A stretch of DNA of 64,000 nt from Clostridium sp. 'White wine YQ' (lineage in GTDB: Bacteria > Bacillota > Clostridia > Clostridiales > Clostridiaceae), in assembly GCF_028728205.1 (NCBI RefSeq), contig NZ_JAQYUU010000001.1, positions 62,001-126,000 on the forward strand, in the 5' to 3' direction. A program made the position numbers and the translations under genes. How positions within the stretch are numbered: position 1 is the first letter of the stretch; each line of letters opens with the position of its first letter. Positions 1-8,944 of this stretch are shown piece after piece. The notes under the pieces were generated by a model, which did no database searches, was not told the origin of the DNA, and was given only the letters and a program-made list of their open reading frames with translations.

Positions 1-2
1 TA

Positions 3-587
3 GAGAGATGTATTGAAGATTTAAGTGGTAAAGTAGATTTTATTATAGGTGGTTCAAAAAGTAATGTGGGAGTTGAATCAACAATTATAGATATAACTGT
101 TGATCCTCCATGCATTTTAAGACCTGGTGGGATTACATTAGAAATGCTAAGAGAATATGATGAAAGAATTTATATAGATCCTTCCATAATGGAAAAAGGT
201 GATTTAAATTCAAGGCCAAAGGCTCCAGGAATGAAGTATAAACACTATGCACCTAAGGCAAAAGTAAAAATTATAAAAGGAAATCGAGAAAAAACTATTG
301 AAAAAATTAATGATTTAGTGCAAAATTATATAGAAAATGGATTAAAAGTTGGAATTATGACCTGCCATGAGCGAGTAAAGTGTTATAATAATGGTGCAGA
401 GATAATTTCAATTGGTTCAGAAAATAATATGCAAGAAGTGGCTAGAAATCTATTTGAAGCATTAAGGTCCTTTGATGATAGAAGTGTAGATATTATATTA
501 TCAGAAGCTTTTATAGAAAAAGGAGTAGGAATTGCAATAATGAATAGATTAAAGAAAGCAGCTGCATATGATATTTTAGAATTGTGA
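3..587 (+). CDS. tsaC: L-threonylcarbamoyladenylate synthase, C-terminal part (partial)
   Basis: This is the 3' part of a Sua5/YwlC/YrdC-family gene. The reading frame is already open at the first bases of the window, so the N-terminal half, which makes threonylcarbamoyl-AMP from threonine, bicarbonate and ATP for the t6A37 modification of ANN-decoding tRNAs, lies mostly upstream. Visible are the end of the YrdC domain (VGVESTIID, RPGGIT) and the Sua5 linker motif (PGMKYKHYAP), followed by the small C-terminal Sua5 domain. This makes it the long Sua5/YwlC type rather than the short TsaC. Its stop overlaps the region just ahead of the phosphatase gene. The t6A partners tsaB and tsaE lie far away at 43.5-44.7 kb. 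Confidence 0.93.
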   Translation, partial: ERCIEDLSGKVDFIIGGSKSNVGVESTIIDITVDPPCILRPGGITLEMLREYDERIYIDPSIMEKGDLNSRPKAPGMKYKHYAPKAKVKIIKGNREKTIEKINDLVQNYIENGLKVGIMTCHERVKCYNNGAEIISIGSENNMQEVARNLFEALRSFDDRSVDIILSEAFIEKGVGIAIMNRLKKAAAYDILEL

Positions 588-598
588 TGGAGGTAAGT

Positions 599-1057
599 AT
601 GAAGAGAGTTCTTTTTGTTTGTACAGGAAATACATGTAGAAGCCCTATGGCAGAAGCTATATTAAATAGTTTTGCTAAAGATGATAGCTCAATAAGTGCC
701 TCTTCAGCTGGGATAAGTATTTTCCCGGGAAGCAAAACATCACCTAATTCAAGAGCAGTAGTATTAAAAAGTATAGGAATTGATTTGAAAGATAGAAATG
801 CTGTTCAATTAAAAGAGTCTCATTTAGAGGAACAGGATCTAATTTTAACAATGACAGAGTCAATAAAATTGGCATTAACAAGTGCCTTTCCTTTCTATTC
901 CAATAAAATCTTTTCACTTAGTGAATACGTTGAAGAGAAAGGTGATGTTGTTGACCCTTTTGGAGGGGAATTATTTCTATATGAAAAAACTTACTCTCAA
1001 TTAGAAAAATTAATAGGTAAGTTAATTTTAAAAATTAAAGGAGAAGGTATTCTTTAA
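599..1057 (+). CDS. ywlE: Low-molecular-weight phosphatase, probable protein-arginine phosphatase YwlE
   Basis: Small cytoplasmic phosphatase of the LMW-PTP fold with the P-loop CTGNTCRS near the N-terminus and the C-terminal acid motif DP (VVDPFGG). The residue after Asn in the P-loop is Thr; in the YwlE group this Thr is known to favour phosphoarginine over phosphotyrosine, so an arginine phosphatase opposing a McsB-type kinase is likely. I chose the ATG at 599, six bases after a GGAGG, over the GTG at 584 that overlaps the previous stop. The position between tsaC and rpiB matches ywlC-ywlE-ywlF in Bacillus. Length (152 aa) is normal. Confidence 0.88.
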   Translation: MKRVLFVCTGNTCRSPMAEAILNSFAKDDSSISASSAGISIFPGSKTSPNSRAVVLKSIGIDLKDRNAVQLKESHLEEQDLILTMTESIKLALTSAFPFYSNKIFSLSEYVEEKGDVVDPFGGELFLYEKTYSQLEKLIGKLILKIKGEGIL

Positions 1058-1107
1058 ATACTATTCTTCTTTTTTTTGGGACATTTAATAAAACGGAGGT
1101 GCGTTAA

Positions 1108-1557
1108 ATGAAAATAGCAATTGGGTCAGATCATGGTGGATTTAATTTAAAAGGTGAAGTGATAAAGTACTTAGAGCAAAAATCTATAGAGTACAAAGAT
1201 TTTGGAACAACAAGTACTGATTCATGCGATTACCCAGATTATGCTCTAAAAGTTGCAGAAGCAGTAGCTGAGAAAGAATTTGAATTTGGAATACTTATTT
1301 GCGGAACAGGAATTGGCATAAGTATAGCTGCAAACAAAGTTCCAGGAATAAGGGCAGCTCTTTGTCATGATACTTTTAGTGCACATGCAACTCGTGAACA
1401 TAATAATGCGAATATTTTAGCAATGGGAGAAAGAGTCATTGGTCCAGGACTAGCAATTGAAATTGTTGAAACCTTTTTAAATGCTAAATTCCAAGGGGAC
1501 AGACATCAAAATAGAATAGATAAAATTAAAGCTATTGAAGAAAAATATAATAGATAG
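1108..1557 (+). CDS. rpiB: Ribose-5-phosphate isomerase B
   Basis: Interconverts ribose 5-phosphate and ribulose 5-phosphate in the non-oxidative pentose phosphate pathway. The 149-aa protein has the RpiB/LacAB hallmarks: the N-terminal GSDHGG, the catalytic Cys segment [13 protein letters not shown], and the [12 protein letters not shown] helix. ATG 1108 follows a GGAGG. It is the ywlF counterpart and lies 20 bases ahead of upp, so the two are probably cotranscribed, linking ribose phosphate supply to PRPP-dependent uracil salvage. Confidence 0.95.
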   Translation: MKIAIGSDHGGFNLKGEVIKYLEQKSIEYKDFGTTSTDSCDYPDYALKVAEAVAEKEFEFGILICGTGIGISIAANKVPGIRAALCHDTFSAHATREHNNANILAMGERVIGPGLAIEIVETFLNAKFQGDRHQNRIDKIKAIEEKYNR

Positions 1558-1577
1558 TAATTTTAGGAGGAGATAAC

Positions 1578-2207
1578 ATGAGTAAAGTAACACAAATAAA
1601 CCATCCATTAATTCAGCACAAGTTGGCATTGATTAGAAGTAAAGATACAGGCTCAAAGGATTTTAGAGAATTAGTAGAGGAAGTATCAATGCTTATGGCA
1701 TATGAGGTTACAAGAGATCTTCAAACTGAATTTGTAGAAATTGAAACGCCTATATGTAAGACAAAACATCAAGTTTTATCTGGTAAGAAGTTAGCTGTAG
1801 TTCCAATATTAAGAGCAGGGTTAGGTATGGTTGACGGAATGTTAAAGCTTATACCAGCAGCAAAAGTAGGTCACATAGGATTATATAGGGACGAGGAAAC
1901 TCTTAAACCGGTTGAATACTTCTGCAAACTTCCACAAGATATTGCAGAGAGAGATATTATGGTAGTTGATCCAATGTTAGCTACTGGTGGTTCTGCTGCA
2001 GATGCTCTTACACTTTTAAAGGAAAAAGGAGCAAGAAGTTTAAAATTAGTTTGTTTAATATCAGCACCAGAAGGAATAAAATATGTTCAAGAAGCACATC
2101 CAGATGTAGATATCTATGTAAGTTCAATAGATGAAAGATTAAATGAAAATGGATATATAGTACCAGGTCTTGGTGATGCTGGAGATAGATTATTTGGAAC
2201 AAAATAA
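1578..2207 (+). CDS. upp: Uracil phosphoribosyltransferase
   Basis: Salvages uracil to UMP using PRPP. The 209-aa protein shows the conserved RAGLGMVDG region, the PRPP-binding loop ([13 protein letters not shown]) and the C-terminal uracil-binding GDAGDR(L)FGT. It starts at ATG 1578 behind AGGAGGAG. It is the last gene of the tsaC-ywlE-rpiB-upp run and is followed by a GC-containing hairpin. Confidence 0.97.
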   Translation: MSKVTQINHPLIQHKLALIRSKDTGSKDFRELVEEVSMLMAYEVTRDLQTEFVEIETPICKTKHQVLSGKKLAVVPILRAGLGMVDGMLKLIPAAKVGHIGLYRDEETLKPVEYFCKLPQDIAERDIMVVDPMLATGGSAADALTLLKEKGARSLKLVCLISAPEGIKYVQEAHPDVDIYVSSIDERLNENGYIVPGLGDAGDRLFGTK

Positions 2208-2225
2208 ATTAGTAGGAATATAAAA

Positions 2226-2253
2226 TATAGGGTGCTTCTTAAGTCACCCTATA
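2226..2253 (+). terminator. Hairpin after upp, terminator-like but lacking a good U tract
   Basis: A 9-bp perfect stem (TATAGGGTG / CACCCTATA) with a 10-base loop lies 18 bases after the upp stop. The bases after it are A/T mixed rather than a T run, so intrinsic termination may be weak. Its TATAGGG arm resembles the ends of the repeat family near 24.2 and 42.0 kb, but the next base is G and the AAAACCC partner is absent, so I do not count it as a member. Confidence 0.5.
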
Positions 2254-2310
2254 ACATTATTATAAATAGCATTGGTTTACATACCTAGATAATTAAATTA
2301 TAATAAATAT

Positions 2311-2352
2311 AATACAAGAATCGTATTACATATCATTGTTAGTGATATGTAA
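2311..2352 (+). repeat. Inverted repeats in the leader of the deaminase gene
   Basis: A perfect 10-bp inverted repeat (TTACATATCA / TGATATGTAA, 2326-2335 and 2343-2352) with a 7-base loop lies 48 bases before ATG 2400. A shorter AATAC/GTATT pair abuts it. It could be an operator or a leader hairpin; nothing identifies a binding protein. Confidence 0.4.
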
Positions 2353-2399
2353 ATTCTATAAAGCATTATATATAAATTAAAAACTCCTGAGGTGTTAAT

Positions 2400-2891
2400 A
2401 TGGAACGAAGAGATAAATATAACTATTATTTAGATATAGCTGAGACTGTGTTAGAAAGAGGAACATGTTTAAGAAGAAACTATGGTTCTATCATAGTGAA
2501 AAATGATGAGATAATTTCGACTGGATATACAGGTGCACCTAGGGGAAGAATAAATTGTATTGATAGAGGAAGTTGTATAAGAGAACAACTTAATGTTCCT
2601 AGGGGAACTCACTATGAGTTGTGTAGAAGTGTTCATAGTGAGGCCAATGCAATAATTAGTGCAGCAAGAAGAGATATGATAGGTGCAACTCTATATTTAG
2701 TTGGAAGAGATGCAGTTTCGAGGGCTTATGTAGAAGATGCTAATTCTTGTTCTATGTGTAAAAGACTAATTATCAATGCTGGTATAGAGAAAGTTGTAAT
2801 TAGAAATTCAAAGAATGAGTATAAAATTATTTATGTTGAAGAATGGATAAATAATGATGAATCTTTAGAATACCAAAGTAAAGGGTATTAA
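2400..2891 (+). CDS. comEB: Deoxycytidylate (dCMP) deaminase / ComEB family
   Basis: Zinc-dependent cytidine-deaminase-fold enzyme that converts dCMP to dUMP for thymidylate synthesis. The zinc site is visible as HSEANAI (His ligand plus catalytic Glu) and CSMCKRL (two Cys ligands). An upstream Cys/His-containing insert (CIDRGSCIRE to HYELC) is typical of the family. Length is 163 aa. It lies 16 bases before the epimerase gene and probably shares its transcript. The name comEB reflects homology only; a competence role is not implied. Confidence 0.9.
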   Translation: MERRDKYNYYLDIAETVLERGTCLRRNYGSIIVKNDEIISTGYTGAPRGRINCIDRGSCIREQLNVPRGTHYELCRSVHSEANAIISAARRDMIGATLYLVGRDAVSRAYVEDANSCSMCKRLIINAGIEKVVIRNSKNEYKIIYVEEWINNDESLEYQSKGY

Positions 2892-2907
2892 TAAGTGGAG
2901 GTAAGGG

Positions 2908-4056
2908 ATGAAAAAAATAAAGGTAATGACAATCTTTGGAACAAGACCGGAAGCTATAAAGATGGCTCCATTAGTTAAAGAATTGGAAAAAAGAGAAGGA
3001 ATTGATTCAAAAGTATGCGTGACGGCTCAACATAGAGAGATGCTTGATCAAGTATTAGATTATTTTGAAATCGATACAGATTATGATTTAAATATAATGA
3101 AAAACAAGCAAACATTAACAGGAATTACTAGTAGAGTACTTGAAGGATTGGATGCTGTTTTTGAAGAAGAAAAACCTGATATGATATTAGTTCATGGAGA
3201 TACAACTACTACATTTGGTGGTGCATTAGCAGCATTTTATAAGCAAATTAAGGTAGGACATGTAGAAGCAGGACTAAGAACTTTTGATAAGTACTTTCCA
3301 TTCCCTGAAGAAATGAATAGAAAATTAACTGGATCATTAGCTGATCTTCACTTTGCACCAACTATTGGTTCTAAAGAGAATCTATTAAGAGAAGGCGTAA
3401 ACGAAAAAGACATATATATAACAGGTAATACTGTAATTGATGCAATGGAACACACAGTAAAAGAAGATTACAAATTCGAAACTGAAGAGTTAAATCATAT
3501 TGACTTTGAGAAGAAAAAGGTAATAATGATAACAGCTCATAGAAGAGAAAATTGGGGAGAAGGAATAGAAAATATTTGTACTGCTCTAAAGAAGATTGTA
3601 GAAGAAAATAAAGATGCAGAATTAGTGTATTTAGTTCACTTAAATCCTGTAGTTAAAGATGTAGTATTCAAACATCTAAATGATAAAGAAAGAGTACATT
3701 TATTACCACCACAAGATACCAAAGAAACTCATAACTTAATGAAAAAGTCATTTATGGTAATGACTGATTCTGGTGGATTACAGGAGGAAGCTCCTCACTT
3801 AGGAAAACCTGTTTTGGTATTAAGGGATGTTACAGAAAGACCAGAAGCTGTTGCAGCAGGAACAGTTAAATTAGTTGGTACAGATGTTGAAAAAATTATT
3901 ACTGAAGCAAATAAATTGCTTAATGATAAAGATGAATATGAAAAAATGAGTAAAGCTGTTAATCCTTATGGAGACGGAAAAGCTTCAACAAGAATAGTAG
4001 ATGCAATTGAGAATTATTTCGGATTAAGTGATAAGAAAATTGAAGAATTTAAATAA
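2908..4056 (+). CDS. mnaA: UDP-N-acetylglucosamine 2-epimerase (non-hydrolysing)
   Basis: Interconverts UDP-GlcNAc and UDP-ManNAc, supplying ManNAc for teichoic-acid linkage units or capsule. The 382-aa protein has the expected GT-B-like fold motifs: GTRPEAIKMAPL at the N-terminus, HGDTTTTFGG, the HVEAGLRT segment, AHRRENWG, and TDSGGLQEEAP near the C-terminus. The same gene sits between upp and the atp operon in Bacillus, supporting orthology with mnaA/wecB. A strong terminator overlaps its stop codon. Confidence 0.96.
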   Translation: MKKIKVMTIFGTRPEAIKMAPLVKELEKREGIDSKVCVTAQHREMLDQVLDYFEIDTDYDLNIMKNKQTLTGITSRVLEGLDAVFEEEKPDMILVHGDTTTTFGGALAAFYKQIKVGHVEAGLRTFDKYFPFPEEMNRKLTGSLADLHFAPTIGSKENLLREGVNEKDIYITGNTVIDAMEHTVKEDYKFETEELNHIDFEKKKVIMITAHRRENWGEGIENICTALKKIVEENKDAELVYLVHLNPVVKDVVFKHLNDKERVHLLPPQDTKETHNLMKKSFMVMTDSGGLQEEAPHLGKPVLVLRDVTERPEAVAAGTVKLVGTDVEKIITEANKLLNDKDEYEKMSKAVNPYGDGKASTRIVDAIENYFGLSDKKIEEFK

Positions 4057-4096
4057 AAAATAAGAGTAGAAGCCTCGCTTCTACTCTTATTTTTTA
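4055..4096 (+). terminator. Rho-independent terminator after mnaA
   Basis: An 18-bp stem whose GC-containing core is AAGAGTAGAAG / CTTCTACTCTT, loop CCTCG, followed by T6. It begins on the last bases of the mnaA stop, so it closes the preceding operon tightly. Confidence 0.93.
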
Positions 4097-4158
4097 TAGT
4101 AAACCAATAATAATATGTTAAAATTATAATTATACTCAAACAATGCTGAGGAGGTTAT

Positions 4159-4545
4159 ATGAAAACACAAAAAGTTTTGTTTTACATTCTAGCATACATC
4201 ATGCTTATTGGGGGGATTATGGGTATTGTAAAGGGATTAATTCCACATATGACATGGTTCAATTTTCGTTATTTATTAGGAATGGGTAGCACGTTTAACA
4301 AAGATAATACTCCAATTTATTCTATTGTATATGGGGTTTTTATGGCTGTGTTTGAAATAATATCTTCAATGTTATTATTAACTAGAAAAAGAATTGGAAT
4401 AAAGTTTGCCATAACGACACTTTCTATTAATGCTTTGGGGTGTATTATTTCAATTTTGCTTGGAGATATATTGGCTATGGGTAGCTTGTTAACTAGATTT
4501 TTCGCAATTTATATTTTGATAAAAGCAAAAAGTTTTTATTGTTAA
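4159..4545 (+). CDS. Small integral membrane protein of unknown function
   Basis: I do not recognise the family. The 128-aa protein starts at ATG 4159, eight bases after GAGGAGG. It is strongly hydrophobic, with about four predicted membrane segments: residues 8-28, roughly 50-75, 83-103 and 105-122, and short basic loops (TRKRIG). It is monocistronic between the mnaA terminator and the thl promoter. The good ribosome binding site and clean frame argue it is real. Confidence 0.65.
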   Translation: MKTQKVLFYILAYIMLIGGIMGIVKGLIPHMTWFNFRYLLGMGSTFNKDNTPIYSIVYGVFMAVFEIISSMLLLTRKRIGIKFAITTLSINALGCIISILLGDILAMGSLLTRFFAIYILIKAKSFYC

Positions 4546-4614
4546 GTTTAAGGGGGATTTCCTAGCGTTAATCTATACCATAGAAAAGATTGTTATTTTT
4601 TTATCAAAAAACCA

Positions 4615-4643
4615 TTGATTATGTTAATGAAAGTAGATATAAT
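4615..4643 (+). promoter_or_regulatory. Sigma-A-type promoter of thlA
   Basis: TTGATT, a 17-base spacer and a perfect TATAAT lie 56 bases before the thiolase start. The spacing and match are close to consensus, as expected for this highly expressed clostridial gene. Confidence 0.8.
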
Positions 4644-4698
4644 AAAGAAGATGAAAGTGTTTTAAATTAACTTAAAATATATCCTAGGAGGTTACAAA

Positions 4699-5880
4699 AT
4701 GAAAGAAGTTGTTATCGTAAGTGCTGTAAGAACTGCATTAGGATCCTTTGGTGGAGGTCTAAAAGATGTTTCAGCAGCTGATTTAGGAGCTACAGTAGTA
4801 AAGGAAGCTTTAAACAGAGCAGGATTAAAGGGTGAACAAGTAGATGAAGTTATTTTAGGAAATGTTATCCAAGCTGGTTTAGGACAAAATGTTGCTAGAC
4901 AAGTAGTTGTTAAAGCTGGTTTACCTGTTGAAGTTCCAGCAACAACAATTAACATAGTTTGTGGTTCAGGATTAAAATCAGTAGCATTAGCTGCTCAAAT
5001 GATAAAAGCAGGGGATGCTGATGTAGTAATAGCTGGTGGTATGGAAAATATGTCACAAGCACCTTACCTATTAAAGACTTCAAGATGGGGTCAAAGAATG
5101 GGCGATGGAAAAATGGTTGACTCAATGATAAATGATGCTTTATGGGATGCATTTAACAACTATCACATGGGAGTTACTGCTGAAAATATAGCAAAAGAAT
5201 GGAACTTATCAAGAGAAGAATTAGATGCATTTTCTGCTTCATCTCAGCAAAAAGCAGAAGCTGCTATAAAAGCTGGTAAATTTAAGGACGAAATAGTTCC
5301 AGTTGTTATTCCTCAAAGAAAAGGTGAACCAAAAGTATTTGACACAGATGAATTCCCAAGATTTGGAACAACTACAGAATCATTAGGAAAATTAAAACCA
5401 GCATTTATTAAAGATGGTGTTGTTACTGCAGGTAATGCTTCTGGAATAAATGATGGAGCAGCTGCTATAATAGTTATGAGTGCTGATAAAGCTAAAGAAT
5501 TAGGAATAAAACCATTAGCTAAGATACTTTCTTACGGAACTAAGGGATTAGATCCATCAATAATGGGATATGGTCCATTCCATGCTACTAAAAAAGCACT
5601 TGAAGGTACTGGTTTAACTGTAGCAGATTTAGATTTAATTGAATCAAATGAAGCTTTTGCAGCACAAAGTGTAGCTGTTGCTAAAGATTTAAATTTTGAT
5701 ATGGAAAAAGTAAATGTAAATGGTGGAGCTATAGCTCTTGGACATCCTGTTGGAGCATCAGGTGCAAGAATCCTTGTTACATTACTTCACGAAATGCAAA
5801 AAAGAGATGCTAAAAAAGGTTTAGCTACTTTATGTATTGGTGGAGGAATGGGTACAGCTCTTATAGTTGAAAGAGAATAG
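4699..5880 (+). CDS. thlA: Acetyl-CoA acetyltransferase (thiolase)
   Basis: Condenses two acetyl-CoA to acetoacetyl-CoA, the first committed step towards butyrate/butanol in clostridia. The 393-aa protein has the acylated Cys88 ([11 protein letters not shown]), the NEAFA motif, the His general base ([10 protein letters not shown]) and the C-terminal Cys (CIGGGMG). ATG follows AGGAGGT. It is monocistronic with its own promoter and terminator, unlike the beta-oxidation-type operonic thiolases. Codon use is strongly biased, fitting high expression. Confidence 0.97.
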   Translation: MKEVVIVSAVRTALGSFGGGLKDVSAADLGATVVKEALNRAGLKGEQVDEVILGNVIQAGLGQNVARQVVVKAGLPVEVPATTINIVCGSGLKSVALAAQMIKAGDADVVIAGGMENMSQAPYLLKTSRWGQRMGDGKMVDSMINDALWDAFNNYHMGVTAENIAKEWNLSREELDAFSASSQQKAEAAIKAGKFKDEIVPVVIPQRKGEPKVFDTDEFPRFGTTTESLGKLKPAFIKDGVVTAGNASGINDGAAAIIVMSADKAKELGIKPLAKILSYGTKGLDPSIMGYGPFHATKKALEGTGLTVADLDLIESNEAFAAQSVAVAKDLNFDMEKVNVNGGAIALGHPVGASGARILVTLLHEMQKRDAKKGLATLCIGGGMGTALIVERE

Positions 5881-5905
5881 TATTAAATAGAGAATCCATA
5901 TATAT

Positions 5906-5945
5906 AAATACCAATTTTGAATATTATTCAAGATTGGTATTTTTT
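5906..5945 (+). terminator. Terminator after thlA
   Basis: Stem AATACCAATTTTGAAT / ATTCAAGATTGGTATT with a single G-U pair and a short loop, followed by a T5 run, 25 bases after the thlA stop. Confidence 0.85.
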
Positions 5946-6491
5946 ATTCTTTAGAAATAAATATTTTGCTCATAAAAATGCAAAACTTATGAATTTTTAT
6001 GTTAAACTAAAGAAGTTTTTTAATAAAATAATTCGAAGGAATAATATTTATAAAAAAAAGTACAATAAACCATGAGGAAAAAGTACGAAATAACATAAAA
6101 ATTATAGAAATATAGTGAATTTAAGGTGAATTTTTTATTAATATTATGCAATTTTTTAAAAAAATATGAAATATGTTAATGTGGGCTATTCAATTGTATT
6201 AAGATGATATTCTATTGCGAAATAAAATAAAAAAAATATTTTGTCAAATAGTTAAATAAATCTCAAAATATTACGAAATTAATATAAATGATACTTTTGA
6301 AAATGTTGACATTTTAACAAATGATTTTGAAGTTTAAAAATGAATTTTCAGACAATTGAATAGCTTGCAAAAAAATAGTTATTTTATAAGGAAATTAAAG
6401 AATCAGCAAGCTATGGGCATGGTGAGAATAATAAACTAATATATTGGAAGAATATCGATTAATAACGACATTTTTTAATGGATATAAGATT
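5946..6491 (+). other. Long AT-rich non-coding region before the ATP synthase operon
   Basis: About 550 bases with no credible coding frame. It holds two nested inverted-repeat pairs. A 13-bp perfect pair GCTATTCAATTGT (6185-6197) and ACAATTGAATAGC (6352-6364) brackets 154 bases. A 9-bp pair ATAGCTTGC (6360-6368) and GCAAGCTAT (6406-6414) starts inside the end of the first. Together they could alternate as competing stems or mark operators. No known riboswitch was recognised. Confidence 0.5.
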
Positions 6492-6519
6492 TTGTTAATT
6501 TTTTTATGAGTTATATAAT
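6492..6519 (+). promoter_or_regulatory. Putative promoter of the atp operon
   Basis: TTGTTA, a 16-base spacer and TATAAT, ending 32 bases before atpI. Confidence 0.6.
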
Positions 6520-6551
6520 AACTACATGAATTAAACTAAGGAGTCATTATA

Positions 6552-6911
6552 ATGGAAAAATCCCTTAAGGAACTAATAGTTAAAAACTCCAAGTTGGATA
6601 TAATAGTTATGAGTGTAATCACATTAAGCTTATTTATTTTTATAAATAGCAAAGTCGCTACTGTTTATTTCATAGGGGCAATGGTTAGTGTGATTAATTT
6701 TATTATAAGTGGCTATTTTATGTCAAAGTTTTTGACAAAGAACAGTCTGTTTTATGGAATAGCATATGCCCTAAGGATATTCCTAATATTACTAATTGGT
6801 ATGGCATTTGCAAATGAATTTATTTTGCTTTCAGCGTATATAGGTGGGTATGCTACTCATCATGTATGTTTGATAATTTACTGGATTTTCATAAAGAAAG
6901 GAAGTGAGTAA
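6552..6911 (+). CDS. atpI: ATP synthase operon protein I
   Basis: Small membrane protein (119 aa, about four hydrophobic segments) encoded first in the atp operon. AtpI proteins help assemble the c-ring and have been linked to Mg transport. Sequence is poorly conserved in the family, so the call rests on the position directly before atpB and on topology. Its stop overlaps the ribosome binding site region of atpB. ATG follows AAGGAG. Confidence 0.8.
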   Translation: MEKSLKELIVKNSKLDIIVMSVITLSLFIFINSKVATVYFIGAMVSVINFIISGYFMSKFLTKNSLFYGIAYALRIFLILLIGMAFANEFILLSAYIGGYATHHVCLIIYWIFIKKGSE

Positions 6912-6915
6912 GTTG

Positions 6916-7599
6916 ATGGAGAAAGTAGAACCACTGGTATCTTTTTATTTGGGAAATTTTAAAGTAGACATTACTATTCAAGTAGTAATTGAATGGATTG
7001 TAATGATATTAATTATTGCTTTAGCTATTTGGTCTACTAATAGTCTAAAGAAAAAACCAAGTAAAAAGCAAACAGTGGTGGAAATGGCATATGAAGCTTT
7101 ATCCGGAATGGTAAAAGACAATATGGGCGAAGGATATCAAGGATTTGTACCATTTATCGGTACATTAGGTGCATTCATATTATTAATGAATCTAACAGGT
7201 CTTGTTGGAATAGCGCCACCAACTTCAAACTATAGTGTTACAATTGCTTTTGCAGTAATGACATTTTTAATTGTTAATGCAAATGCTCTTAAAAAAGTTG
7301 GAGTAAAACACTATTTAGGTGGACTTTGTGAGCCTTTTCCAGTTATGTTACCCATAAATATCATAGAAAGATTGATGTTACCAGTATCTCTTTCACTGAG
7401 ACTTTTTGGTAACATTCTAGCAGGAACAGTACTACTAGATCTAGTTTATATGGCACTAGGAAGTGTACTCGCAGGTGTATTCAAGCTGGGTGTTCCTGTA
7501 TTCTTACATGCATATTTTGACTTGTTTGATGGGTTAATCCAAGCATTCATATTTATGATGCTTACAATGATAAATACAAAAATCACAGCAGAACATTAA
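6916..7599 (+). CDS. atpB: ATP synthase Fo subunit a
   Basis: Membrane stator that forms the two ion half-channels against the c-ring. Visible are multiple membrane helices, the essential Arg in the LSLRLFGN segment, and the C-terminal QAFIFMMLT helix. I place the start at ATG 6916, which follows the SD-like AGGAAGTGA at 6899-6907; a GTG at 6904 and TTG at 6913 are alternatives in the same frame. Length is about 227 aa. Confidence 0.94.
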   Translation: MEKVEPLVSFYLGNFKVDITIQVVIEWIVMILIIALAIWSTNSLKKKPSKKQTVVEMAYEALSGMVKDNMGEGYQGFVPFIGTLGAFILLMNLTGLVGIAPPTSNYSVTIAFAVMTFLIVNANALKKVGVKHYLGGLCEPFPVMLPINIIERLMLPVSLSLRLFGNILAGTVLLDLVYMALGSVLAGVFKLGVPVFLHAYFDLFDGLIQAFIFMMLTMINTKITAEH

Positions 7600-7606
7600 T
7601 CGATAA

Positions 7607-7858
<252 letters not shown>

Positions 7859-7912
7859 TAAGTAACAAAAATATTAAATTACTGACTCCAGAAGGGAGGC
7901 ATGGGCTAACAT

Positions 7913-8392
7913 ATGGATATAAATGTTTCAACGATTATATTTACAATAATTAACTTTATCATTTTACTTTTAGTTTTAAGACATTTCTTTTTTGACAAGG
8001 TTAAAAACATAATTCAAGAAAGAAGAGTTGAAATTGAAGATAAGATGACTAAGGCTGATGAAGATCTTGAAAAAGCAAGATTATTTAAAGTTGAAAATGA
8101 AAGAATATTAAAATCAGCTAAGGATGAAGGAAAAGGAATTACTGAATCTTATAAACAAAAAGCTGATAAGATATACAATGAAATAGTACAGGACGCAAAT
8201 AAAGAAGCTAGTATTATAATGGATAGAGCTAAACTTGAAGTGGAGAGAGAAAAGCAAAAAGCAGAAGCAGAAATAAAGAAACAAGTTGTTGATTTAGCTG
8301 TTATGCTTTCTGAGAAAGCTCTTGAAGAGAGCATAGATGAGGAGAAACATAGAAAACTTATCAATGATTTTATAGCTAAGGTAGGTATTTAA
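7913..8392 (+). CDS. atpF: ATP synthase Fo subunit b
   Basis: Peripheral stalk. One N-terminal membrane helix (about residues 6-26) is followed by a long charged, Ala/Lys/Glu-rich helix that dimerises as a coiled coil. 159 aa, usual length. GGGAGG precedes the ATG and the stop lies two bases before atpH. Confidence 0.95.
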   Translation: MDINVSTIIFTIINFIILLLVLRHFFFDKVKNIIQERRVEIEDKMTKADEDLEKARLFKVENERILKSAKDEGKGITESYKQKADKIYNEIVQDANKEASIIMDRAKLEVEREKQKAEAEIKKQVVDLAVMLSEKALEESIDEEKHRKLINDFIAKVGI

Positions 8393-8394
8393 TT

Positions 8395-8934
8395 ATGTAT
8401 GAATACTTAGATAGGCGTTATGCTCTAGCTCTTTACCAAATTGCTGAAGAAAAAGGCAAGGTTGATGAATATTTAGCTGATTTAAGAGAAATTTGCTCAT
8501 ATGTTTATAATGAGAGTAGCTTTTTCGAGGTTATTAAACATCCTCAAATAAGCACATCAAAGAAAAAAGAAGTGTTTACTAATATTTTTAAAGGTAAAGT
8601 TGATGAAGAACTATTATCATTCTTATTAATATTAGTTGAGAAAGACAGAATATCATATTTAAAAGAGAAACTTAATGAGATGGAAAAAATTCATCTTGAA
8701 AGAAATAATACTCTTATGGCAACAGTTCAAACTGTTATCCCTCTAGAGAGAGGACAATTTGATGAGCTAAAGGGAAACTTAGAAAAAAAATATGATAAGA
8801 AAATTATCCTTCGAGAAGAAATAAATGAGAGCATTATCGGAGGAGTTTATGTGAGAGTTGGAAATGAAATAATTGACGGTACAGTTAAATCCAAACTCGA
8901 GGAAATGAAGGCTCTTATGCTTAAGAGAGAATAG
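8395..8934 (+). CDS. atpH: ATP synthase F1 subunit delta
   Basis: Links the peripheral stalk to the top of the alpha3beta3 head. The 179-aa protein has the N-terminal [13 protein letters not shown] helix and the C-terminal [24 protein letters not shown] signature of the OSCP/delta family. The gene follows atpF after two bases and has no strong Shine-Dalgarno of its own, suggesting translational coupling. Confidence 0.95.
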   Translation: MYEYLDRRYALALYQIAEEKGKVDEYLADLREICSYVYNESSFFEVIKHPQISTSKKKEVFTNIFKGKVDEELLSFLLILVEKDRISYLKEKLNEMEKIHLERNNTLMATVQTVIPLERGQFDELKGNLEKKYDKKIILREEINESIIGGVYVRVGNEIIDGTVKSKLEEMKALMLKRE

Positions 8935-8944
8935 GGGTGAATCT

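Noticed and set aside
2226-2253. Hairpin after upp as a fifth member of the AGGGTTTT repeat family
   Set aside because: It shares only TATAGGG; none of the inner conserved segments are present.
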